A stretch of DNA of 64,000 bases from an uncultured Paracoccaceae bacterium (lineage in GTDB: Bacteria > Pseudomonadota > Alphaproteobacteria > Rhodobacterales > Rhodobacteraceae). The notes under the pieces were generated by a model, which saw only the letters and a program-made list of their open reading frames with translations, was not told where the DNA came from and made no database searches. Below are positions 28,517-37,331 of the stretch, piece after piece. Position 1 is the stretch's first letter, and each line of letters begins with the position of its first letter. The position numbers and the translations under genes are program-made. The stretch is from the NCBI GenBank assembly GCA_947501355.1, contig CANMVA010000003.1:80768-144767 (forward strand). Reading direction: 5' to 3'.

Positions 28517-29713
28517 TCAGCCGCGCAACCACCCGTCTGCAAACTGAACCCGCTCCACCCCCGCCAAATGCCGAACCCGCTCCAGTTCCGAGGCCAAGCC
28601 CGCACAGCGCGCCTTACCCATCCGAACCCCCGCCTCTGGCCAGAACGCGCGCACCGCCAAAACATCCCCCTCCCGCTTGGCATCCACGCGCCCAATCAGC
28701 CGGTCGCCCTGCATCACGGGAAACACGTAATAGCCATAGCGCCGCTTCGCTTCCGGCACGAAAATCTCGATCCGGTAGTGAAAACCAAAGAGCCGCTCCG
28801 CCCGCGCACGGTCCCTTAGCGCCGGGTCAAACGGCGATAACAGCCGCACCCGCGACGATGGCGCGGGCAAATCGCGCACCTCCTGTAGCATCGCCTCGGT
28901 GGTAAAACTGCGCCGTAAAGCCCCATCCGCCATCTCGACATCCACCGCGCAAATCCGCCCGTCCGCCAAAGCCGCGGCACACCACGCTTTCGCCTCGTCC
29001 CGCGTCACAATCTCGTAAAACGCGGCCAACTCGCCGCTGGTCCCGAACCCGATCCGCTCCAAAGCCGAAGCCATCGCCCAGTCCACAATCTCCTCATCAG
29101 AACGCCGCGCGTTCAAATACTCCGCCGGGATCACCCGTTCGGTCAGATCGTAATACTTGCGAAACCCGCGCCTATGGCAAATCGCCAGTTCGCCGGCCCG
29201 CCACAAATACTCCAGCGCAGTTTTTGACGGATGCCAGTCCCACCAGCCCTGCGATCCTTTCGCCTCGTCCTGCCCTACATCCATCGAGCAAGCCGCCCCG
29301 TGATCGGCCACATGGCGCAAGACCGTGTCGATCTCGTCCTGCCACCCCTCGCGCCGGGCCGCAGGCCAGCGCGCCTGCATCCGTGCCGCATCACGGGCAA
29401 ATTTCAGCCGCCACATCGGATAGGCCGCCATCGGGATCACCGAGGCATCATGGGTCCAATGCTCAAACGCCGTCCGCCGCTTGGCCACCAACGCCCCCAA
29501 AGCAGGCGGGCGATACTGCCCCCGGCGCGCCCACAAGATCAGATCATGCGCCCGCGCCAGCGTATTCACACTGTCCACCTGCACAAAGCCCAAACGCTCA
29601 AGCACATGGTCCAGATCAGCCCCCTGACCCGTGCCCGACCCGGGCCGCAGCAACAGATGCCGATCCAGAAACAGCCGCCGGGCCAGATCATTGCGCAACA
29701 CAGGAACACTCAT
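28517..29713 (-). CDS. ycaQ: YcaQ/AlkX-type DNA glycosylase (winged-helix domain protein)
   Basis: 398-aa protein of the HTH_42 (formerly DUF1006) family. Known members unhook interstrand crosslinks and alkylated bases in DNA. The QxD catalytic motif is visible in GFVQVDSVNTLARAHDLILWAR near residue 45, followed by the family pattern FEHWTHDASVIP. The C-terminal region RVRLLSPFDPALRDR and FGFHYRIEIFVPEAKRRYGYY is also diagnostic. Start ATG 29713. Flanked on both sides by copies of the dispersed repeat. Confidence 0.85.
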   Translation of the reverse strand: MSVPVLRNDLARRLFLDRHLLLRPGSGTGQGADLDHVLERLGFVQVDSVNTLARAHDLILWARRGQYRPPALGALVAKRRTAFEHWTHDASVIPMAAYPMWRLKFARDAARMQARWPAARREGWQDEIDTVLRHVADHGAACSMDVGQDEAKGSQGWWDWHPSKTALEYLWRAGELAICHRRGFRKYYDLTERVIPAEYLNARRSDEEIVDWAMASALERIGFGTSGELAAFYEIVTRDEAKAWCAAALADGRICAVDVEMADGALRRSFTTEAMLQEVRDLPAPSSRVRLLSPFDPALRDRARAERLFGFHYRIEIFVPEAKRRYGYYVFPVMQGDRLIGRVDAKREGDVLAVRAFWPEAGVRMGKARCAGLASELERVRHLAGVERVQFADGWLRG

Positions 29714-29752
29714 GGCGCCACGTTACTCCAACCGCTCCATAGCGCCAGCCCA

Positions 29753-29827
29753 TTAACCTTAACGCGCGCCCGCCCCTTAACGCGCGCCCCCGCCCCTTCG
29801 CTTTTTCAAAATATCCCCGCCGGAGGC
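29753..29827. repeat. dispersed intergenic repeat, copy 2 (with internal duplication)
   Basis: Same family as at 28453, with the segment TTAACGCGCGCCCGCCCC partly duplicated in tandem before the CCCCTTCGCTTTTTC and GCCGGAGGC core. It lies between the divergent ycaQ and UbiB-like genes. Confidence 0.75.
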
Positions 29828-29895
29828 ATCCATGATCCACCAAAACCACCACCCCCGGGGCTGACAAGCGCCCCCGCCACGCTATCTCGCCCACC

Positions 29896-31215
29896 ATGAG
29901 TGAGCAGCCCAAAGCGCAAGCGCGCGCCATCCCCGCGACCCGCCTGTCGCGCTTCAATCAACTGGCCTCCATGACCGCCCGCGTGGGCGGCAACATGGCC
30001 GGCGGCGCGCTGCAAGACCTTGCCCGCGGCCAGCGCCCCAGCATGCGCAACCTGTTGCTGACGCCCGGCAATATGCGCCGCATTGCCGATGATCTGGCCA
30101 AGATGCGCGGGGCGGCCATGAAAATCGGCCAGCTTGTCTCCATGGACACCGGCGACGTGCTGCCGCCAGAGCTTGCTCAGATTTTCGCGCGCCTGCGCGC
30201 CGACGCCGATTTCATGCCCCCCGCCCAGTTGAAAAAAGTGCTAAACGCCAATTGGCGCGACGGCTGGCTCAAAGAATTTCACCGCTTCGATGTCCACCCC
30301 ATCGCCGCCGCCTCCATCGGGCAGGTCCATCGCGCGCAGCTCAAAGACGGGCGCGATTTGGCCATCAAAGTGCAATATCCCGGCGTCGCCAAAAGCATCG
30401 ACAGCGATGTCTCCAATGTCGGCGCGCTGATGAAACTCTCCGGCCTGCTGCCTGCCGGGTTCGAGCTGAAACCCTACCTGATCGAGGCCCGCCGCCAGCT
30501 GCACGAGGAAACCGACTACGCGCTTGAGGGCCGCCAACTGCAAGCCTTCCGCACCCATCTGGCAGGGCATCCCGCCTTCACCCTTCCCGAATTGCACGAA
30601 GACTGGACGACCGAAAATATCCTGACGATGTCCTATGTCTCGGGCATCGCCATCGAAGACGCGATCTCCGCGCCGCAAGAGACGCGCAACCAGATCGCAG
30701 ACCATCTGCTTCGCCTCATGCTGGACGAGCTTTTCACCTTCCACCTAATGCAGACCGACCCCAATTTCGCGAATTACCGCTACGCACCCGACAGCGGCAA
30801 AATCATCCTGCTGGATTTCGGCGCGACCCGCGCGATTGATCCTGCGCTGGCAGACCAATACCGCCGCCTGATGCGCGCAGGCTTTGCGGACGACACCGAA
30901 GCGCTCCACGCCGTCGCGATGGAGGTGGGCTTTCTCTCCGAGCAGACAGAGCCGCGCCACGCCACCCGCATCCTGCGCATGATGCAATTGGTCTTCGCCG
31001 CCCTGTCCGAGGACGCGGTCTTCGATTTCACCCGCACCGATCTGTCAGACGCCATGAATGCCGAAGGGCGCGCCCTTGCCGAAGACGGTTTTGTGCCGCC
31101 GCCCCTGCCGATGGATGTCCTCTATCTGCAACGCAAATTTGGCGGCATGTTCCTGCTCTGCGCCCGGCTCAAAGCCCAGGTGCCGCTGCGCGCCTTGATC
31201 GAAAAGTATCTTTAA
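29896..31215 (+). CDS. ABC1/UbiB-family atypical kinase
   Basis: 439-aa protein of the ABC1/ADCK/UbiB family, linked to ubiquinone or lipid metabolism and probably an ATPase rather than a protein kinase. The diagnostic KxGQ motif is KIGQLVSMD, the Ala-rich loop is AAASIGQVHRA, the catalytic-loop equivalent is QTDPNFANY and the metal site is LLDFGATRAID. No C-terminal membrane helices as in classical UbiB, so it belongs to the soluble branch. Precise role unknown; weak ribosome site. Confidence 0.85.
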   Translation: MSEQPKAQARAIPATRLSRFNQLASMTARVGGNMAGGALQDLARGQRPSMRNLLLTPGNMRRIADDLAKMRGAAMKIGQLVSMDTGDVLPPELAQIFARLRADADFMPPAQLKKVLNANWRDGWLKEFHRFDVHPIAAASIGQVHRAQLKDGRDLAIKVQYPGVAKSIDSDVSNVGALMKLSGLLPAGFELKPYLIEARRQLHEETDYALEGRQLQAFRTHLAGHPAFTLPELHEDWTTENILTMSYVSGIAIEDAISAPQETRNQIADHLLRLMLDELFTFHLMQTDPNFANYRYAPDSGKIILLDFGATRAIDPALADQYRRLMRAGFADDTEALHAVAMEVGFLSEQTEPRHATRILRMMQLVFAALSEDAVFDFTRTDLSDAMNAEGRALAEDGFVPPPLPMDVLYLQRKFGGMFLLCARLKAQVPLRALIEKYL

Positions 31216-31329
31216 GGTCCTCGCGCCCGGCACAATGGATGCAAAGCAGACACACTGTCTCGCATCTGTTAACCCTCTGACTCTCAGGCCTGTTGTGACG
31301 ACAATATTCCGCCCGGTAAGGTCCTCGCC

Positions 31330-34300
31330 ATGCCGGATAGCCCCAATATCCTCTTCATCGCCGTCGATGATCTGTTTGAATTCACTGCGTTCCGAAACTC
31401 CTTCGGCGTGGAAATCCAGACACCGAACATGGACCGCCTTCTGGATAAATCCGCCCATTTCGAGAACGCCTTTGCGACCACGCCCGTCTGCAACCCGTCG
31501 CGCACCTCGTCGCTGACCGGCAAATCCCCGTTCGAGACGAACGTGCTGGATAACGTCGTCGCTTGGCATGAGGAAAACCCGGTCGAGGAATCCCTGCCTG
31601 CCGCGCTGAAAGATGACGGCTATCACACGGCCTCGGCTGGCAAGATTTTCCACGGCTACAAACCGCCCCCCGATTTCGTGCAGGACCGCGTGTTCTCTGA
31701 AGAGGTCCCTAATATCCGCGACAGCTTTGACAAGAACGACGGCCTCTCAAATGGCGGCGGCTGGCAGGCCAAGGGCTATACCGGCGCGGATGATCAATTC
31801 TACGATCACAAGGTCGCCTCTTGGGGCGTCGAGTTCCTTGAGGACTACGACCAGCAAGACCCGTTCATGCTGATGCTTGGCTTCAAACATCCCCATAACA
31901 ATTTCGAGGCGCCACAGCAGTATTACGACCTGTATGACCTCGACCAGATCAAGGTGCCCGACAGCTGGGTCGCAGGCGATCTGTCAGACGCACCGGCCTT
32001 CGCGCAACAATTCATGAACAAGGGGCAGTTCTTCCCCGACAAGGACATGGATGTCTGGAAAGGCACGGTCGAGGGCTACCTCGCCGCGATCTCCCATGCC
32101 GACGCTCAGATCGGGCGCGTTCTGGACGCGCTCGACGCCTCCCCGCATGCCGATAACACTGCAATCCTGCTGCATTCGGATCACGGGTTCCAACTGGGCG
32201 ACAAGGACCATTTCGGCAAGTTCACCCTGTGGGAGGAAAGCGCCAAGGCGCCGCTCTTTCTGCACCTGCCCGGCATGACCGAAGGCACTACAATCTCGAC
32301 CCCGGTCAGCCTGATCGACATCATGCCCACGCTGCTGGATCTGGCCGGGGCCGACCCTGCCCCCTATGCCATTGGCGAAAGCCTCATGCCGCTTGTCGAT
32401 GACGACTACGGCACCCATTCCGGCGGCCCGGTCTTCACGCAAGTCTACGGATCGCTCTCGCTGCGCTCGGACGATCTGCGGTTCATCCGCTACGCCGACG
32501 GGTCCGAAGAGCTATATAACACCGCGACCGATCCCGGCCAGCACACCAATCTCGCGACCGACACCGCCTATGCGCAAACCCTGCAAGACCTGCGCGCAGA
32601 GATGTGGATTGAGGCCGATATCTACGGCCTGACGACCAACGATTATGACCCGACCCTGACAGGCACCAGCGGCACCGATGTGCTGATGGCCCAGCCCGAA
32701 ACCGAAACGCTTGAGGGCGGCGCGGGCGATGACGTTTACTTCCTATATGACAACACCGCCCAAGTCGTTGAAGCCGCAGATGGCGGCCATGATCTGGCCT
32801 ATCTCTCCGGTGTCGGCCCTATCGACCTGCCCGACAATGTTGAGGACGGCTTTATCGGCGTGCTGACAGCGCCTGAGCGGATCAAGGTGACCGGCAATGA
32901 TCTCGACAACACGTTCTGGACCCAGGGCGCCTCGGTCGAGCTGCGCGCGGGCGCAGGCGACGACGTCATCAACACCGACCAATGGTCCGGAAATCGCCTG
33001 TGGGGCGAGGACGGCAATGACATCCTCAAAGGCGGCAATTGGAGCGACCGTCTCGATGGCGGCACTGGCGACGACATCCTTATCGGCGGGCGTGGTACCG
33101 ACTTCCTCAAAGGTGGAGCTGGGGCCGACCAGATGGATGGCGGCGCGGGCTTCGACACGGTCGATTACAAGCACGCCGACAGCGATATCTACGTGAACCT
33201 CCATATCGGACGCGGCTATGGCGGCGACGCCCAGGGCGACCGGTTGACCGGGATCGAACGGGTCTGGGGCAGCAAATACGGCGACACGATCATGGGCGAC
33301 CACGGCGCCAACACCCTGATCGGCAATAATGGCGACGACTATATCAACGCCTTTTCCGGTGATGATGACCTCTATGGCGGTCAGGGCAACGACATCATCC
33401 TTGGCGGCGATGACAACGACTGGATCGACGGTGGCACCGGCGACGACACGCTCGACGGCGGGCGCGGCCATGACCGGATCATGGGCGGCGAAGGGGCGGA
33501 CCGGATCAATGGCGGCGATGGTCAGGACGTGGCTGATTACTCCGCCTCCGACGGCGACGTCTATGTCAATCTCAACACCGGGCGCGGCTGGGGCCATGAC
33601 GCCGAGGGCGACCGTCTCAGCAATATCGAAGAGGTCGAAGGCTCTGACTTCAACGACACACTCATGGGCAGCGGCGGCGACGACATCCTGATCGGCGGCG
33701 ATGGCGACGATTATATCAATGCTTCCCACGGCGATGACATTCTGGTGGGTGGCAGAGGCGCAGACGCCCTGATCGGCAGCTTCGGCGATGATATGGTAAC
33801 CTATGAAGACAGCGCCGAAGGGGTCGTTGTGCAACTTGGCCTTGGCCGCGGCTGGCAAGGCGACGCCGCGGGCGACACCTATCACGGCATCGAAGATGCC
33901 GAAGGCTCCACCTATGCCGATACGCTGATCGGCAACGCCGAGGACAACATGCTGATTGGCGGCGCGGGCGACGACTATATCCATGGCGGCCACGGCGATG
34001 ACCTGCTCGAAGGTGGCGCGGGCGCGGATGCGCTGGTGGGCGGTACTGGCCTCGACATCGTCGATTACACCGCATCTGGCAGCGGCGTCACCGTCAACCT
34101 CACCGATCTGACCGCCGCCGGCGGTGATGCCGCGGGCGATACCTTCTGGGCCGTCGAAGGCGTCGCCGGTTCCGATTATGACGACGACCTCACCGGAGCT
34201 GCGACAAGCTCGGGTATTCTTGGCGGTGACGGAGACGACAGGATCACCATCGGGCGCAGCGACACAGCCATGGCAGGCGGGCAAGGCGCCGACAGCTTTA

Positions 34301-34551
34301 TCATTGACGCGAGCCAGTTGGGCGCCGACAGCTTCCTGCACATCTTCGACTTCAACGCAGATGTCGACAGCCTCGTCTTCAAAGGCGCGGTCACGCTGTC
34401 GAACCTCACCACCGACACGGAGGGCACCCGTATGGAGATCGCGGGCGAGGACGACATCATGGCGATCCTGACCCTCGATCAGGTGACCCTCAGCGAGGAT
34501 GACATCCTCTTTGAGGATGAAGATCAGGATGATCCAAATCTGGTTTTTTAA
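31330..34551 (+). CDS. sulfatase fused to RTX calcium-binding repeats (predicted type I secreted)
   Basis: 1073-aa two-part protein. Residues 1-430 are a type I (S1) sulfatase: metal site NILFIAVDD, formylglycine motif CNPSR with Cys54, and LLHSDHGFQLGD (Asp284, His285). From about 445 to 1030 there are many RTX nonapeptides (GGAGDDV, GGTGDDILIGGRG and similar) that fold with calcium outside the cell. No N-terminal signal peptide is present, consistent with type I secretion by a C-terminal signal. It probably removes sulfate from an extracellular polysaccharide. Type I exporter genes are not seen in this window. Sulfatase-modifying enzymes are also not visible here. Confidence 0.88.
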   Translation: MPDSPNILFIAVDDLFEFTAFRNSFGVEIQTPNMDRLLDKSAHFENAFATTPVCNPSRTSSLTGKSPFETNVLDNVVAWHEENPVEESLPAALKDDGYHTASAGKIFHGYKPPPDFVQDRVFSEEVPNIRDSFDKNDGLSNGGGWQAKGYTGADDQFYDHKVASWGVEFLEDYDQQDPFMLMLGFKHPHNNFEAPQQYYDLYDLDQIKVPDSWVAGDLSDAPAFAQQFMNKGQFFPDKDMDVWKGTVEGYLAAISHADAQIGRVLDALDASPHADNTAILLHSDHGFQLGDKDHFGKFTLWEESAKAPLFLHLPGMTEGTTISTPVSLIDIMPTLLDLAGADPAPYAIGESLMPLVDDDYGTHSGGPVFTQVYGSLSLRSDDLRFIRYADGSEELYNTATDPGQHTNLATDTAYAQTLQDLRAEMWIEADIYGLTTNDYDPTLTGTSGTDVLMAQPETETLEGGAGDDVYFLYDNTAQVVEAADGGHDLAYLSGVGPIDLPDNVEDGFIGVLTAPERIKVTGNDLDNTFWTQGASVELRAGAGDDVINTDQWSGNRLWGEDGNDILKGGNWSDRLDGGTGDDILIGGRGTDFLKGGAGADQMDGGAGFDTVDYKHADSDIYVNLHIGRGYGGDAQGDRLTGIERVWGSKYGDTIMGDHGANTLIGNNGDDYINAFSGDDDLYGGQGNDIILGGDDNDWIDGGTGDDTLDGGRGHDRIMGGEGADRINGGDGQDVADYSASDGDVYVNLNTGRGWGHDAEGDRLSNIEEVEGSDFNDTLMGSGGDDILIGGDGDDYINASHGDDILVGGRGADALIGSFGDDMVTYEDSAEGVVVQLGLGRGWQGDAAGDTYHGIEDAEGSTYADTLIGNAEDNMLIGGAGDDYIHGGHGDDLLEGGAGADALVGGTGLDIVDYTASGSGVTVNLTDLTAAGGDAAGDTFWAVEGVAGSDYDDDLTGAATSSGILGGDGDDRITIGRSDTAMAGGQGADSFIIDASQLGADSFLHIFDFNADVDSLVFKGAVTLSNLTTDTEGTRMEIAGEDDIMAILTLDQVTLSEDDILFEDEDQDDPNLVF

Positions 34552-34556
34552 TCATC

Positions 34557-34600
34557 GATGCGTCTCGCATCTAGGTAAATTGAGCCGCATCCCGATGCGG
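34557..34600. terminator. hairpin pair after the RTX-sulfatase gene
   Basis: Two small stems follow the stop: GATGCG/CGCATC (34557-34571) and CCGCATC/GATGCGG (34585-34600). The arms are mutually complementary and could re-pair. No strong T-tract, so termination is only a guess. The 174-base gap to glpR holds nothing else recognisable. Confidence 0.35.
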
Positions 34601-34725
34601 AAGAAAGCCCCCCTATTTCCTGCCAACTTCACGAAAAGCGACTTCTGTCCAACAAACTACGTTCTAGAAATGCGGGGACGTCTCTAAGAAAGGGAAGGTC
34701 GCGGGTTCTTCAGGTCGAAATTCAG

Positions 34726-35484
34726 TCACACCACCACAACATCCGTGCCCCACTCGCGGCATTGCACCGCCAGGTCTCCGGGCAGATAGGCGTCCGTAAA
34801 GAAGACATCGATCTCGCGCAGGGACCCGATAGCCACCGGGGCCGAGCGCTCGAATTTCGAGTGATCGGCGACCAGAAAGCTCTGCCGCGCCCGGCGCAGG
34901 ATCGTTTGGCTGACGCCCACCTCCTGCATGTCGAAATCCAGAATGTCGCCTTCGGTGTCCAGCGCTGAACACCCGATCACGGCGATGTCGAACTTGAACG
35001 TCTCGACCGAGCGCATGGTCAGCGGGCCGACCAACCCGCCATCGCTCTTGCGCAATGCGCCTCCGGTGACGATCACCTCGCAATCGGGATTGCCACTCAG
35101 AATGTTCGCGACATTAATATTGTTCGTCATCACCATAAGGTTGGAATGGCCTCGCAGCGCCTGCGCCACCGCTTCGGTGCTGGTTCCGATGTTCAGGAAC
35201 ACCGACGCGTCGTTCGGGATATGCGCCGCACAGGCCCGCGCCACCTGATCCTTGGCATCCATGTTCAGCTGGCGGCGCTCTTCATACCGGATATTGTCAA
35301 CGCCTGAAGGCAGAACCGCCCCGCCATGCACCCGCTCCAGCTTGCCCGCATGGGCCATCTCGGTCAGGTCGCGACGGATTGTCTGCACGGTCACGTTGAA
35401 CCGCTCGGCCAGGTCCTCGACAGTGACCTTGCCCTCCTTGCGGGCGATCTCCAGAATGTCCGGATGCCTGAATGTCTGAGACAT
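34726..35484 (-). CDS. glpR: DeoR-family repressor GlpR
   Basis: 252-aa DeoR-type regulator, predicted glycerol-3-phosphate-responsive repressor of the divergent glp operon. The N-terminal HTH reads KVTVEDLAERFNVTVQTIRRD, then LERVHGGAV. The sugar-phosphate domain has NIGTSTEAVAQAL and VTGGALRKSDGGLVGP. ATG 35484 is chosen because AGGAGGAA precedes it by about six bases; the longer frame upstream is not needed. Its position next to glpD is the usual one for glpR. Confidence 0.9.
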   Translation of the reverse strand: MSQTFRHPDILEIARKEGKVTVEDLAERFNVTVQTIRRDLTEMAHAGKLERVHGGAVLPSGVDNIRYEERRQLNMDAKDQVARACAAHIPNDASVFLNIGTSTEAVAQALRGHSNLMVMTNNINVANILSGNPDCEVIVTGGALRKSDGGLVGPLTMRSVETFKFDIAVIGCSALDTEGDILDFDMQEVGVSQTILRRARQSFLVADHSKFERSAPVAIGSLREIDVFFTDAYLPGDLAVQCREWGTDVVVV

Positions 35485-35521
35485 GGGCTTCCTCCTCGCC
35501 TCCCCCTCATTGCCTTCGTTT

Positions 35522-35547
35522 TTGTTCGATTTGACGATTCCGAACAA
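35522..35547. promoter_or_regulatory. candidate GlpR operator 1
   Basis: Inverted repeat TTGTTCG (35522-35528) and CGAACAA (35541-35547) in the glpR-glpD divergent region. The TTCG/CGAA half-sites resemble those in E. coli GlpR operators, though the spacing is wider. Confidence 0.45.
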
Positions 35548-35618
35548 CCCGATTCGCGGTCTAAGCGGCCGTCTAGGCCATATTCTTTGCAGAACATACG
35601 CGATTCAAAGCGCTTTGG

Positions 35619-35663
35619 GTTCGTTTTATCCACAGAGCATTTGATAAAAGAACCAAAACGAAC
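35619..35663. promoter_or_regulatory. candidate GlpR operator 2
   Basis: Inverted repeat GTTCGTTTT (35619-35627) and AAAACGAAC (35655-35663), again with TTCG/CGAA cores, 73-117 bases before the glpD start. With operator 1 it could allow looping control of both divergent promoters. Confidence 0.45.
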
Positions 35664-35735
35664 AATTACCTGTTGACGCCATGGCACAAGACTGTTTCCC
35701 TAAATGTCGCACGCCACATCTGGGAGGAGGGGTTT

Positions 35736-37325
35736 GTGCCCAACGCGACCGCGACATCACCAGTCGATCTGTTCGTCATTGGCGGCGGCATCAATGGATG
35801 CGGCATCGCCCGGGACGCCGCTGGTCGCGGTCTCTCTGTGACATTGGCCGAGATGAACGATCTGGCCTCCGCCACCTCCTCTGCATCGACCAAGCTCTTC
35901 CATGGTGGCCTGCGCTATCTTGAATACTTCGAGGTCCGCCTCGTCCGCGAAGCCCTGATCGAGCGCGAGGTTCTGCTCCGCGCAATGCCCCACATCTCGT
36001 GGCCCATGCGCTTCGTGCTGCCCTATCACAAAGACATGCGGTTCGAGGGCGAAACGCCAACTTCGAAACTGCTCAACGTCTTCATGCCGTGGATGAAAGG
36101 GCGCCGCCCCGCGTGGCTGATCCGCCTCGGCCTCTTCATGTATGACAATCTGGGCGGCCGCAAAATCCTGCCCGCGACCTCCACCGTTAACCTTAACGCC
36201 GACCCCGCAGGCGCGCCGCTTCAGGACCGCTTTGAAAAAGCGTTCGAATACTCCGATTGCTGGATCGAGGATTCCCGCCTCGTCGTTCTCAACGCCCGCG
36301 ATGCCGAAGCCCGCGGTGCTCAGATCAACACACGCACGAAAGTCCTCAGCGCAGAACGCGATGGTGATCTGTGGAAAGTGACCCTGCAAAACGATCACGG
36401 CACGCGCACAGTTTACGCCAAAATGCTGGTCAACGCAGGCGGCCCCTGGGTCGAGGATATCATCCGCAACACCGCCCGCATCAACTCTGCCGAAGGGGTG
36501 CGCCTTGTGCGCGGCTCCCACATTGTGACCCGGAAACTCTTCGACCACGACAAATGCTATTTCTTTCAGGGCGAGGATGGCCGCATCATTTTCGCCATTC
36601 CCTATGAGACGGATTTCACCCTGATCGGCACCACCGATGCCGACCATCCAGATCCGTCGCTCAAGCCCGAATGCACGCCCGAAGAAAACGCCTATCTGCG
36701 CGATTTCGCGTCGAAATATTTCAAGCAGCCCGTCACCGAGGATGACGTCGTCTGGACCTATTCCGGCGTCCGCCCACTTTATGATGACGGGGCCAGCTCG
36801 GCCACCGCCGCCACCCGCGACTATGTTTTGAAAGTCGATCAGACCGGCGGTGCGCCCTTGCTCAACGTCTTCGGCGGCAAGATCACAACATACCGGAAGC
36901 TGGCCGAACACGCGCTGGAAAAAATCGTGCCGTTCTTCCCCCAAGCAACCGGCGCATGGACCGCGGGCGTCCCCCTACCCGGCGGCGATTTCCCGGTCGA
37001 AGGCGTCCAGGCTCAGGTCGAGAAGCTGCAATTCGAGCGTCCCTTCCTCGATGACCGCTGGGCCCTCCGCCTGATCCGTGCCTACGGGACCGAGGCGCAT
37101 GACATCGTGCAAAATGCCGCCCGCGCCGAAGACCTCGGCCAGGATTTCGGCGCCACACTGACCGAGGCCGAAATCCGCTGGCTCATGGTTAACGAATATG
37201 CCCAAAACGCCGCCGACATTGTCTGGCGCCGCTCGAAACTCGGCCTGCGGTTAAACAAGACCCAGATCGACGCCATCGACGCCTTCATGGCCGACACCAC
37301 CCCTCACACCGCTGCGGCAGAATGA
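35736..37325 (+). CDS. glpD: aerobic glycerol-3-phosphate dehydrogenase
   Basis: FAD enzyme at the inner membrane that oxidises glycerol-3-phosphate to dihydroxyacetone phosphate and feeds quinone. 529 aa. The FAD site is DLFVIGGGINGCGIARDAAGRG, followed by SSASTKLFHGGLRYLE, VNAGGPWVEDI and the C-terminal VFGGKITTYRKLAEHALE. I chose GTG 35736 because GGGAGGAGG lies just upstream; the ATG at 35673 would add 21 residues unlike the family. First gene of the glp transport operon. Confidence 0.93.
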   Translation: MPNATATSPVDLFVIGGGINGCGIARDAAGRGLSVTLAEMNDLASATSSASTKLFHGGLRYLEYFEVRLVREALIEREVLLRAMPHISWPMRFVLPYHKDMRFEGETPTSKLLNVFMPWMKGRRPAWLIRLGLFMYDNLGGRKILPATSTVNLNADPAGAPLQDRFEKAFEYSDCWIEDSRLVVLNARDAEARGAQINTRTKVLSAERDGDLWKVTLQNDHGTRTVYAKMLVNAGGPWVEDIIRNTARINSAEGVRLVRGSHIVTRKLFDHDKCYFFQGEDGRIIFAIPYETDFTLIGTTDADHPDPSLKPECTPEENAYLRDFASKYFKQPVTEDDVVWTYSGVRPLYDDGASSATAATRDYVLKVDQTGGAPLLNVFGGKITTYRKLAEHALEKIVPFFPQATGAWTAGVPLPGGDFPVEGVQAQVEKLQFERPFLDDRWALRLIRAYGTEAHDIVQNAARAEDLGQDFGATLTEAEIRWLMVNEYAQNAADIVWRRSKLGLRLNKTQIDAIDAFMADTTPHTAAAE

Positions 37326-37331
37326 AGACCA

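Noticed and set aside
32670..34200. Tandem repeats suggesting a CRISPR array
   Set aside because: They are in-frame coding repeats of RTX nonapeptides of variable sequence, not identical repeats with spacers.
32743..34341. Long open frame antisense to the RTX repeats
   Set aside because: It is the mirror of the periodic GGxGxD coding pattern on the plus strand and has no domain or start site of its own.
35626..35634. DnaA-box sequence TTATCCACA in the glpR-glpD gap
   Set aside because: A single 9-mer without iterons or an initiator gene nearby; about one is expected by chance in two windows of this size.
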